From SAR202 cluster bacterium bin22 (GTDB taxonomy: Bacteria > Chloroflexota > Dehalococcoidia > Lucifugimonadales > UBA3495): a DNA stretch of 64,000 bases. Where the stretch lies: NCBI GenBank assembly GCA_002238505.1, contig MPMM01000018.1:1-64000 (forward strand), read 5' to 3'. The notes below the pieces were generated by a model. It was not told the DNA's origin, made no database searches, and saw nothing but the letters and a program-made list of their open reading frames with translations. Below are positions 8,644 through 15,389 of this stretch, piece after piece (the first letter of the stretch is position 1; each line of letters begins with the position of its first letter). The position numbers were made by a program, and so were the translations under genes.

Positions 8644-9009
8644 TCAGGTATCCCCTTCTTCGCGGCGGCGTACTCGCAGCTGGTTCGGCGTAACCACGAT
8701 CAGGTCTCTTCGGCTCATTGCCTCTGTGTGAAGCTGAATAATTTCTTGCATTGCAGCGACCTTATCCTCGACTGTCATCTCCACGAACCGGATGATACAG
8801 GGGTGGGGCAGTCTTCTTATGAACACCGGTTCTCCGAAATCCTTGTCTTCAGTAATCAGGATGCGTTCTTCCTCCAACGCCCAGGCCAGGAATTCAGCGT
8901 CTGGAGTCCGCGGACCTCTGTCGACAGCCGAAACGACGTCGTGCCCCTGACTTGCCAGCATTGATCGTAGAGCCCGGGAGAAAGCACATACGTCAATTAG
9001 AAACCGCAT
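8644..9009 (-). CDS. DUF5615 PIN-like protein (putative toxin), second family member
   Basis: A 121-residue protein with the DUF5615 layout: early Asp in MRFLIDVCAF, then RTPDAEFLAWALEEERILIT, EDKDFGE and FIRRLPHPCIIRF. These match PIN-like predicted RNase toxins. It starts seven bases after the DUF433 stop at 9016. It is clearly divergent from the copies at 3911 and 50607, so it is an independent module. Position six is Asp and the following Val-Cys replaces the more usual Asn-Leu. Confidence 0.8.
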   Translation of the reverse strand: MRFLIDVCAFSRALRSMLASQGHDVVSAVDRGPRTPDAEFLAWALEEERILITEDKDFGEPVFIRRLPHPCIIRFVEMTVEDKVAAMQEIIQLHTEAMSRRDLIVVTPNQLRVRRREEGDT

Positions 9010-9015
9010 CTTCGC

Positions 9016-9264
9016 CTATCGGACCTGGATTCGCTCGTGCACCTGTTCACCGGCCACCGAGCGGTGGGCAAATACCTGGCAGGCTTGAATGTCCTCGGGT
9101 TCCAGGAACGGGTATTCCCGAAGGATGGTCTCGGCAGTTTCCCCAGCAGCCAGCATTCCCAAGACATGCTCGACGGCGATTCGCATGTCCCGGATTATTG
9201 GCTTGCCACCGAAAACGTCTGAGCGGGAGGTGATGCGTTTTAACAGTTCCTGGTTGTTGGACAT
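9016..9264 (-). CDS. DUF433 family antitoxin-like protein
   Basis: The track opens at 9378, but GGAGG lies eight bases before the ATG at 9264, so I call 82 residues (MSNNQELLKRITSRSDVFGG). It shows the full DUF433 consensus: GGKPIIRDMRIAVEHVLGML, AAGETAETILREYPFLEPED and a final helix. DUF433 proteins are HTH-like antitoxins paired with DUF5615. The toxin gene follows directly on the same strand. Confidence 0.8.
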   Translation of the reverse strand: MSNNQELLKRITSRSDVFGGKPIIRDMRIAVEHVLGMLAAGETAETILREYPFLEPEDIQACQVFAHRSVAGEQVHERIQVR

Positions 9265-9415
9265 TGTGTTCCTCCGAAGGAATCTGACGATGAATCTCTG
9301 GACTTGTCCATCCGTTGGAGTGCGTCTCGCCTGGGTTCTTGTTCTGTGTAAGAATGCGCCCTCCGCAGCGGGCCACAAGGAACTTTATCCCTCGATGTCC
9401 GACACAACGAATAGC

Positions 9416-9605
9416 TAGTCGCCGGCAATGACGGTGTGGGCGTAGGCGATGCAGGCTGCGAGGTCTTTGGGTTCCAAGGGTAGTCATCCAAGAGTTCCTC
9501 CTGAGTGGCGCCGAGGACCAGCTCCAGCGGCATTAGCTCGATTATAATTCTTGCATTGCCCCAGAGGTCTCTCATGGTTTCTTCAACAATATCTCCCCAG
9601 GCAGC
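9416..9605 (-). pseudogene. DUF433 relic with frameshift
   Basis: One minus frame reads IIIELMPLELVLGATQEELL then DDYPW; after a one- or two-base shift a second frame continues LEPKDLAACIAYAHTVIAGD and a stop at 9416. Together they restore the DUF433 signature (ATxEELLxDYPxLxxxDLxAxxxYA). It is therefore a broken antitoxin gene standing just upstream of an intact module. No matching toxin frame is clear in the 150 bases after it. Confidence 0.6.
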
Positions 9606-9714
9606 GCATCCCTGCAGGGCCGGTATTTCAGCACAGTCCATCAAGCCACGGACCCCGGAGGATTCGCGGAGCGTGTGCTCCGCCTGGTAAATCTCTATCT
9701 CTCGCTCCGCGGCC

Positions 9715-10821
9715 CTAGCGCCGATTCCGGTCTGTGGGTCCGACTCCGCCGCCGCGGTCTGGGCTTCCAGCGCCATGCTTCCGGTAGCAACTGTGTTGCC
9801 GACAGCTGCTGGCGCTGGACCTACATATGGGATCCTCGCACTTCCAGCAGGGTTCTAGGTGGTCTTCGTTTTCGTGAACCGTGTGGCAATGGACGCAGGT
9901 GCGCCTGGCCAGCCTGATCCTCTGGGCGTCCGCTTCTCTTTGCTGCAGGTCTTGCTGCAGGTGTTCCAGGCCGTAAGTCTGGAAATGCTTGACGGCCGCT
10001 CCCAGGAAGTCCCATCCCGTCTCATGAAGTAAGGACCAGTTGTCCTTGACCAAGGCCTTCACCTGTTCTTCTTCCGCGGTCCGCTGTTGGCTGGTGAAAC
10101 CTGGTGTGAGACCCGGAGAAATGGAATAAGAACTGAAATTCAGAGAGAGGTTATTAATATCTTCTCTCTCTCCTCTTTCAGTTCCTTTATGTTTACCCGG
10201 TGTGACACCCGGTTTAAACCCGGTGTGACACCCGGTTTGGTCTTCGTAACCGGGTGTCACACCGGGTTTGGTTTGGTCGGAGGATGGATGTAACCGGGTG
10301 TGACACCCGGTTACGTCTTCCTGTAATCTGGTGTGAGACCCGGTTTGGTTTTGGGCAAACCGGGTCTCAGGCCCGGTTACGTTCATGTTGAGGGTGACTC
10401 TCTGGACTCTGTTCCGGCGTCCCTGGTCGACCAGGATGCCGAGTTTGATGAGCTTCTTGCGGCCGTCCCGGATGAAGTCCTCGTTATAGCCCAGCTCGTG
10501 CGCCATGGTGGCTGCACTCTTCCAGCATCCTCGGGGTGTGCCGGCGTCATGGGTGTAGGCTTGGAGGATGGCCCGTTCTCCACCAGAGAGGTTGAAGTTT
10601 ATTCCGACGGCGGTGGCCCACTGGCGCCTGGCCACTGGCCCTGGGTATTCGGAGTAGTCGGGTTCCGTCCCCTGCAGGACTTCGGTGTGAGGCAGCTGGC
10701 CGTCCCACTCGCCGGTGTCAGGTGAGTAGTGGCCTTGGGGCGGTCTGCGCTGGATTACTGGGCGATTTTCGCCCTCGAGGGGGATTGAATCAGATGTAGC
10801 CCGGTGGTAATCTGTACCCAT
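9715..10821 (-). CDS. Winged-helix replication initiation-like protein containing iterons
   Basis: A 368-residue protein. Residues about 80-145 form a winged helix typical of phage and plasmid replication proteins (GGERAILQAYTHDAGTPRGC, then LGYNEDFIRDGRKKLIKLGI). Residues about 150-245 are a low-complexity linker of repeated TGxHT and PGVTPG units encoded by palindromic DNA repeats. A helical segment and a Cys pair region (CVHCHT, CWKCED) follow. GAGGAA precedes the ATG. The layout (wHTH, then repeats inside the gene) resembles lambda O-type initiators whose origin lies within the gene. Initiator function is inferred. Confidence 0.65.
   Translation of the reverse strand: MGTDYHRATSDSIPLEGENRPVIQRRPPQGHYSPDTGEWDGQLPHTEVLQGTEPDYSEYPGPVARRQWATAVGINFNLSGGERAILQAYTHDAGTPRGCWKSAATMAHELGYNEDFIRDGRKKLIKLGILVDQGRRNRVQRVTLNMNVTGPETRFAQNQTGSHTRLQEDVTGCHTRLHPSSDQTKPGVTPGYEDQTGCHTGFKPGVTPGKHKGTERGEREDINNLSLNFSSYSISPGLTPGFTSQQRTAEEEQVKALVKDNWSLLHETGWDFLGAAVKHFQTYGLEHLQQDLQQREADAQRIRLARRTCVHCHTVHENEDHLEPCWKCEDPICRSSASSCRQHSCYRKHGAGSPDRGGGVGPTDRNRR
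10099..10377. repeat. Seven 19-bp partly palindromic iterons with AT-rich spacer
   Basis: Units start at about 10099, 10195, 10218, 10249, 10293, 10326 and 10359. The clearest is ACCGGGTGTGACACCCGGT, a perfect 9-1-9 palindrome. The others differ at one to five positions. Between the first and second unit (10118-10194) lies a distinctly AT-rich, pyrimidine-tract stretch. Array plus AT-rich segment inside an initiator-like gene is the usual form of an iteron origin. Confidence 0.7.
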
Positions 10822-10873
10822 GGGTCCAGTTCCTCTGCGCTGAGTTTGCCGCTCGCTCGGGGGACTTTTAGCT

Positions 10874-10902
10874 AGGCGACCGATGGCCTAAATCGGTCGC
10901 CT
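10874..10902 (+). terminator. Stem-loop, possible terminator or leader hairpin
   Basis: AGGCGACCGAT pairs perfectly with ATCGGTCGCCT around a 7-base loop and is followed on the plus strand by TCTCATTTTAT. It lies between two minus-strand genes, so no obvious plus-strand gene ends here. It may instead be a regulatory hairpin in the leader of the replication gene. Confidence 0.5.
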
Positions 10903-10914
10903 TCTCATTTTATC

Positions 10915-11136
10915 TCATGTACCTGCCAGTGCCGTTTCTTGGATTATGCTCGGGCATGTTTCCTCGCCCCTGCAGATCAAAACAATAACCTTGTCGGAGT
11001 CTCCTCCGGCTGCTTTATAAGCGTGCCGGCGGCAAGTTATTTTGCTGGCGTACGCCCCTGGCATCGCCTCGAAGGCTACCTGCGCTCCGTTGATTCGAAG
11101 AATCCAAGCATGAAAATGTTTGGTTACCTCTTCCAT
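10915..11136 (-). CDS. Small hypothetical protein
   Basis: A 73-residue protein (MEEVTKHFHAWILRINGAQV) with AGGAGG seven bases before the ATG, which makes it credible despite its size. It has two Cys residues (ITCRRH, LICRGEE) and no membrane segment. It is upstream of the replication protein on the same strand, about 95 bases away with a hairpin between them. I do not recognise the family; a small regulator of the replication gene is one guess. Confidence 0.5.
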   Translation of the reverse strand: MEEVTKHFHAWILRINGAQVAFEAMPGAYASKITCRRHAYKAAGGDSDKVIVLICRGEETCPSIIQETALAGT

Positions 11137-11496
11137 TGGGCCCCTCCTGTCCTTGGTTGATCTTCAATTAACAGGATGAAACAATAGTACCATATGCTGT
11201 CGCGCCGGGGCAATGTTATGTAATTCCAATTACCAGGTGTGTTCCTTGGTGGGTGCTGATCTGAAGGGATCCCATCAGGACAGACTGGAGGTAAACCGCC
11301 AAGTAGGGGAGATTGCCCGGCCTGGAACGGGACCCTGGCTGGGTGGCGTGGGCATGGTTTTTATCCCGAATACACCGAAGGAGTGGTAGTTGCAATCAGC
11401 ACCACCTGCTACGCAGTGTTCCACATCAACCGACTCAACAGACTGGACACCTCGGAGAATAATAGAGACTGGGAAGCTCATCCCTCTGTGCACTAT

Positions 11497-11534
11497 TGAA
11501 TCATTTGCTCATATCATCATTTGATTGCTTGACC
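11497..11534. repeat. Putative partition site, copy A
   Basis: AATCATTTGCTCA followed by TATCATCATTTGATTGCTTGA. It matches copy B at 11649-11688 and, more loosely, copy C at 12598-12643 beyond the operon. Repeats flanking a ParA operon are typical of centromere-like sites or operators; binding is inferred. Confidence 0.5.
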
Positions 11535-11648
11535 TTGGCCGCGTTCGGAGGGTACGCCACCTTCGCCTCCATGGCCGCGGCCCTTCCTGTTCCCACCGGA
11601 ATCACGAAAACTCGCACATCCTGCCTCTGGATTGGAGGCTCCATTTAT

Positions 11649-11688
11649 TGTATCATTTGCTCAGGTAATCATCTAATTACTTGATCTT
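11649..11688. repeat. Putative partition site, copy B
   Basis: TGTATCATTTGCTCA then GGTAATCATCTAATTACTTGA. It sits immediately upstream of parA and so could be an operator for autoregulation by the small partner protein. Confidence 0.5.
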
Positions 11689-11721
11689 CTGATCTTGATA
11701 ACACCGAACTGGAGCGGCACC

Positions 11722-12354
11722 ATGCCCGTTGTCGCGATCGTGAACCAGAAGGGAGGCGTCGGCAAGACTACGCTGGCCACCAACCTCGCCTGGACCCTGG
11801 CACAGACCGGATCCGTCCTGCTCCTCGACGCTGATCCCCAGGGCAGCGCCCGCGACTGGGGCCATTTCAACACCGCCGGTCCCGAGCAACTGTCCGTCCA
11901 GGGCACCGGCCGTGATCCGCTGGTCGAGCAGGTACGCAGACTGTCAAGCCGTTACGACTGGGTGATCGTAGATGGACCTCCCGGCATCAGCAACGTTAGC
12001 GCCGACGCTGTGCGCGTGGCGGACGCCGTCCTAATACCTGCCAAGGCCAGCGCTTTCGACGTGTGGGCCGCCACCGATATCGTCGAGGCCATAAAGGCCC
12101 GCCAGAAGTCCAGCAGGGGCATCCCGAAGGCCGCATTTGTCATCACCATGGCCAAGCCTCGCACCCGCCTCGGACGGCAGATCGACGCCGCCCTGGCCGA
12201 GTTGGGCCTCCCAGTGCTGCAGAGTAGAACCACCGATCGGGTGGCGTACACGCAGGCTGGCAACGACGGCACGTCGGTGTTGGCCGGCCCCGACCGCACC
12301 GCACGCGATGAGATCCTCGCCATACGAGACGAACTGGAGCAGTTGATTCCATGA
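11722..12354 (+). CDS. parA: ParA-family partition ATPase
   Basis: I start at the ATG at 11722 (GGAGCGG nearby), giving 210 residues. The deviant Walker A KGGVGKTTLATNLAW opens the protein, the A' motif LLLDADPQGSARDW follows, and Walker B is WVIVDGPPGISN. This is a short ParA (type Ib/VirC1-like) without an N-terminal HTH, which usually relies on a small ribbon-helix-helix partner. ParA proteins move plasmid or ICE DNA using ATP-dependent binding to the nucleoid. It overlaps the next gene by four bases (ATGA). Confidence 0.9.
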   Translation: MPVVAIVNQKGGVGKTTLATNLAWTLAQTGSVLLLDADPQGSARDWGHFNTAGPEQLSVQGTGRDPLVEQVRRLSSRYDWVIVDGPPGISNVSADAVRVADAVLIPAKASAFDVWAATDIVEAIKARQKSSRGIPKAAFVITMAKPRTRLGRQIDAALAELGLPVLQSRTTDRVAYTQAGNDGTSVLAGPDRTARDEILAIRDELEQLIP

Positions 12355-12563
12355 GCATCAATAGCAGACCACAGCGCGACGACCAGCAGGACCGGAGTGC
12401 CTTCTTGGAACGCGCCACCGAGCAGGACACCGCCAAGCTCCAGTGCTGGATTCCCGCCGACCTGCACCAGTGGCTGAAGTTTAAAGCCGTCGATGGCCAC
12501 ACCAACATGACCGCATTGGTTGTTGAGGCTCTTGAGAACTTCCGCCATGGACACAACTCTTGA
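12351..12563 (+). CDS. Small ParA partner, probable ribbon-helix-helix protein
   Basis: A 70-residue protein coupled to parA by an ATGA overlap. The C-terminal half (AKLQCWIPADLHQWLKFKAV, then TNMTALVVEALENF) has the strand-helix-helix pattern of MetJ/Arc-type DNA-binding proteins, and the N-terminal 25 residues are polar and flexible. This is the usual centromere-binding partner of short ParA proteins. The AT-rich repeats on both sides of the operon are its likely targets. Confidence 0.7.
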   Translation: MSINSRPQRDDQQDRSAFLERATEQDTAKLQCWIPADLHQWLKFKAVDGHTNMTALVVEALENFRHGHNS

Positions 12564-12597
12564 ACCACCGGTTCAATAAGATCCTGCGACGATGGAT

Positions 12598-12645
12598 ATC
12601 ATGTGCTCATTTAATTATGTGATGATTTGATTAGTTGATTATTGC
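12598..12645. repeat. Putative partition site, copy C (diverged)
   Basis: ATCATGTGCTCATTTAATTA then TGTGATGATTTGATTAGTTGA. It keeps the ATCAT-TGCTCA core of copies A and B and ends a few bases before the Tn3 end. It is weaker than A and B. Confidence 0.4.
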
Positions 12646-13282
12646 CCGACTCCCTTCACACACCGGTTTAGGGGGCGATTCCGGTAGGGGGCAGGATCGT
12701 ACGCTAAGGAGAAAGGGTCGCAATTCAGTGTGCGATAGACGGTCGGCTCTGAGGCGGAGAAGAGTTCGGCGAGGTCGCTGATGGAGTACCCGCCGGTGAC
12801 ATGCATGCGGCATAGCCCCGCTGTTGTTGGTCGGACAGTTTGGGTTGCTTGCCGCACAATTTGCCCTTATCGCGGATGTTGGCCATGACCTCGCGGGTGC
12901 GCATGCGGATGAGATCTGCCTCGAACTCGGCGAAGGTGGCAAGGATATTGAATAACTTCTTGCCCATGGGATCGTCCGGGTCGTAGAGGGTCCGGCCGAG
13001 GGCCAGTTTCACGCCCCGTTCCCGAAGCAGGTCCGCGATGGCGCGGGCATCGGGAACAGACCTGGCCAGGCGGTCGAGTTTCGGCACGACCAGAGTGTCG
13101 CCCCGGCGTACGGCGGCGATGGCCTGGTCGAGGCGGGGCCGCGCCCGGTTGGTGCCGGTGAGGCCATGATCGGTGTAGATGCGATCCTCGGCGACACCAA
13201 GCTCCAGGAAGGCCTGATGCTGGGCAGTCAGATCCTGTTGGTGAGTGGAACAGCGCGCGCATCCGATGAGCGTTGGCGTCAT
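12639..13282 (-). pseudogene. tnpR: Tn3-family serine resolvase, frameshifted
   Basis: Starting at the ATG at 13282 (MTPTLIGCARCSTHQQDLTA), the catalytic Ser sits in ARCST. The core continues with YTDHGLTGTNRARPRLDQAI, VVPKLDRLARS and LFNILATFAEFEADLIRMRT, all standard resolvase motifs. After KQPKLSDQQQ the frame changes; the neighbouring frame supplies the missing HTH (GGYSISDLAELFSASEPTVY). One small indel near 12820 therefore separates the catalytic and DNA-binding domains. It is divergent from the transposase gene, the usual Tn3 order. Confidence 0.8.
12671..12708. mobile_element. Tn3-family 38-bp terminal inverted repeat (left end)
   Basis: Exactly 38 bases start with GGGGGCGATT and end with TACGCTAAG, fitting the GGGG...TAAG form of Tn3-family ends (many end ACGCTAAG). 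It lies just past the resolvase C-terminus. No matching right end is found after the truncated transposase. Confidence 0.7.
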
Positions 13283-13459
13283 GGGTAGAAGTGTACGGAA
13301 CGGGTTCCGCTTTCGCAATTGTTGCCGTACCATTCATATGAGACGGTTCTGGCCAGGGTTTGGCGGTGGCCGGGGCGACGGGCTGGGCTGCCCGCTGGAC
13401 GTACCCCTTACGGACAGCGCTGCGCCTGCCGGTGTGAACGGATAACGGAGAGATGGAAC

Positions 13460-14200
13460 ATGCCGAGACGAAGCATCTGGAGCGCGCGCCAGTGTGCGGC
13501 CATGTTCGACCTGCCCTCGGACGAAGCCGTCCTGCTGCGCCATTACACGCTGTCCGACGACGACATCGAGCAGATCCGGGTGCGGCGTGGGGGGCACAAC
13601 CGGCTGGGATTCGCGCTCCAACTCTGCGCCTTTCGATATCCGGGGCGTATTCTGGCGGAGGGCGAGGCCATTCCCCTGAACGTCCTTCGCTTCATTGCCG
13701 CGCATCTGGGCATGCGCGTCGAAGACCTGGATGGATATGCAATACGGGAGGAGACACGACGGGAACACCTGGCCGAGCTCCGGCGCATCTACGGCTACCG
13801 GATGTTCACGGGGCATTGCGCCCGCGACTTGAAGACCTGACTGGAGAACCAGGCGGAAGCGGCGCGCTCGAATGAGGAGCCTGGCGCGGCGGTTCTTGGA
13901 GGAGTGCCGGCGTCGTCAGGTGATCCTGCCGGGTTCATCGGTGCTGGAGCGTCTCTGTGCGGACGCACTCGTTGCCGCTGAGCGCCGGATAGAGATGCGC
14001 ATCGCCGCGGGCCTGGACGATGCCATGCGCCTGCGTCTCGATCGGCTGCTTGCCGAGGAAGTCGACGGCAATGTGAGCCGGTTCGTCTGGTTGCGCCGGT
14101 TCGAGGTGGGCCAGAATTCAGCCGACATCAACGCTCTTCTCGATCGCCTTGAATTCCTGCAGGGCTTCGATCTTCCCTCCGATCTGCTGGAGACCGTTCC
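13460..14200 (+). pseudogene. tnpA: Tn3-family transposase, 5' fragment with nonsense and frameshift
   Basis: MPRRSIWSARQCAAMFDLPS opens a DUF4158-type Tn3 transposase N-domain and continues through FRYPGRILAEGEAIPLNVLR. An in-frame TGA after CARDLKT probably replaced TGG, and a shift a few codons later moves the frame to ARRFLEECRRRQVILPGSSV, where it runs to FDLPSDLLETVP near 14200. The remaining 700 or so residues, including the DDE core, are absent. The transposon is therefore dead and missing its right half. Confidence 0.8.
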
Positions 14201-14205
14201 TCTAT

Positions 14206-14605
14206 CAAATCCGGCTACCCGGTTGCGTCGGACCAATGAGCGCCTCTCCGTTTGTCGGTCGAAGGCAACCGTAAACCTAACCAACCAGGCAATAGTAGAG
14301 GACCTTGGATCGGGCGTCCCACGGCGCAAATCACGCAGTTTATCGCTCTTTCGGGACCGAAACTCAAGGGTGGACCTACCGGTACGGCGCGTCCATTGCC
14401 GAGCCTTGACCGACCCGGCCCAGGATGAACCGGCCGTCAGTGCCGGTCCCACCTGGAATCTGCGGCCGGCGTTGCCATCTTTTGGCGGGAGCGGCGCTCT
14501 CCACGAATGCCGGAGCCCAGCGGGACTTTGCAGCATGTCTCGTACAATGATACACTTGATGCGCTGCGGCGGCATGGCGAAAGGCACCGCTCTGGAGGAT
14601 GATGA
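14206..14605. other. Stretch after the truncated transposase
   Basis: About 400 bases without a supported gene. The first 40 bases may still be weak transposase homology (RLRRTNERL); after that no recognisable coding or repeat signal is seen up to the ribosome binding site TGGAGG at 14592. Confidence 0.4.
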
Positions 14606-14842
14606 ATGCCGACAGTGGCGGTGGAAGGGCAGTTCCGCTTCGTGGTGAACACCAGGGAAAACACCTTCGAACCTCCCCACGTCCATGTTTGGGTCGGCAA
14701 TGAGGACGTTTGCCGGATAGAGTTGAACGGGGGCACCTACATGGACCAGCCTCGCCCGGGCAACTTCCGGGACATCATGCGGGCCTACGCGAGACACGCG
14801 GCGGAGATCAGGGAAACGTGGGATGTCATCCACAGGAGGTAG
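14606..14842 (+). CDS. DUF4160 protein
   Basis: A 78-residue protein with the DUF4160 signature EPPHVHVWVGNED and the final segment REIRETWDVIHRR-like helix. TGGAGG lies eight bases before the ATG. DUF4160 proteins regularly sit before DUF2442 or DUF2442-HTH proteins and are suspected toxin-antitoxin parts. The next gene begins four bases after its stop. A second family member is at 58118-58354. Confidence 0.8.
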   Translation: MPTVAVEGQFRFVVNTRENTFEPPHVHVWVGNEDVCRIELNGGTYMDQPRPGNFRDIMRAYARHAAEIRETWDVIHRR

Positions 14843-14845
14843 CCG

Positions 14846-15349
14846 ATGGACGTGGCTCTGGTGAAAAACGCCAACCGGATGATGACCACCGCCAGCTTGG
14901 TAGATAACGGGATTGAGGTATGCTTCGCCGACGGGCTTTGGGGCCTCATTCCCTACGGAGAAGTGCCCGAAGTCAGGACCCGGAAGGGAATCTCCGGCCT
15001 GGAGTTGCCCAACCCCTACGAGTTGGTCCTGCAAACCTCCGGGAGCGAGGGCGTTGAGATTCCCTGGGACTTCGCCCGGCACTACTGCGACGCAACCTAC
15101 CGGCCAACCATCGAGGCCATAGCGGCCCTCGGGAGGCAGACCATCGGCGAGCGGGTGCGACGTTACCGGGAGTCGGCAGGGTTGACCCAAGTGGCGTTGG
15201 CCCGGGCTGCGGACATCGGGAGGGCCACCCTAGTGAGGCTGGAGAACGGGGAGCAGTCCCCCCGGTTCAAGACCCTGAAAGCGGTCGCCGGCGCCTTGGG
15301 GATCGACTCCCCGGATTTGCTGGTCGAGCCGGAGTTCCTGCCCCGGTAG
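14846..15349 (+). CDS. DUF2442-like protein fused to an XRE HTH domain
   Basis: A 167-residue protein. Residues 1-85 resemble DUF2442 (EVCFADGLWGLIPYGEVPEV, ending LPNPYELVLQT). Residues about 105-160 form an XRE/Cro helix-turn-helix (RYRESAGLTQVALARAADIG, then RATLVRLENGEQSP). AGGAGG overlaps the upstream stop. The HTH fusion suggests that this half is an autoregulating antitoxin for the DUF4160 partner; the pairing is known, but the mechanism is not established here. Confidence 0.75.
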   Translation: MDVALVKNANRMMTTASLVDNGIEVCFADGLWGLIPYGEVPEVRTRKGISGLELPNPYELVLQTSGSEGVEIPWDFARHYCDATYRPTIEAIAALGRQTIGERVRRYRESAGLTQVALARAADIGRATLVRLENGEQSPRFKTLKAVAGALGIDSPDLLVEPEFLPR

Positions 15350-15389
15350 CCCGCCAAGGATTGTAGACAAGGGAGATGGACATACGGGA

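Larger units (their letters stand above)
11137..11721. promoter_or_regulatory. Upstream region of the partition operon
   Basis: No gene is supported in this 585-base stretch. It holds two copies of an AT-rich repeat (11497-11534 and 11649-11688) that share ATCATTTGCTCA and a following ATT-CTTGA segment. The second copy lies 33 bases before parA. The rest shows no recognisable feature. Confidence 0.5.

Noticed and set aside
10195-10377. Possible CRISPR array
   Set aside because: Repeats are 19 bp, partly palindromic, irregularly spaced and lie inside a continuous coding frame; no cas genes are nearby. They fit iterons better.
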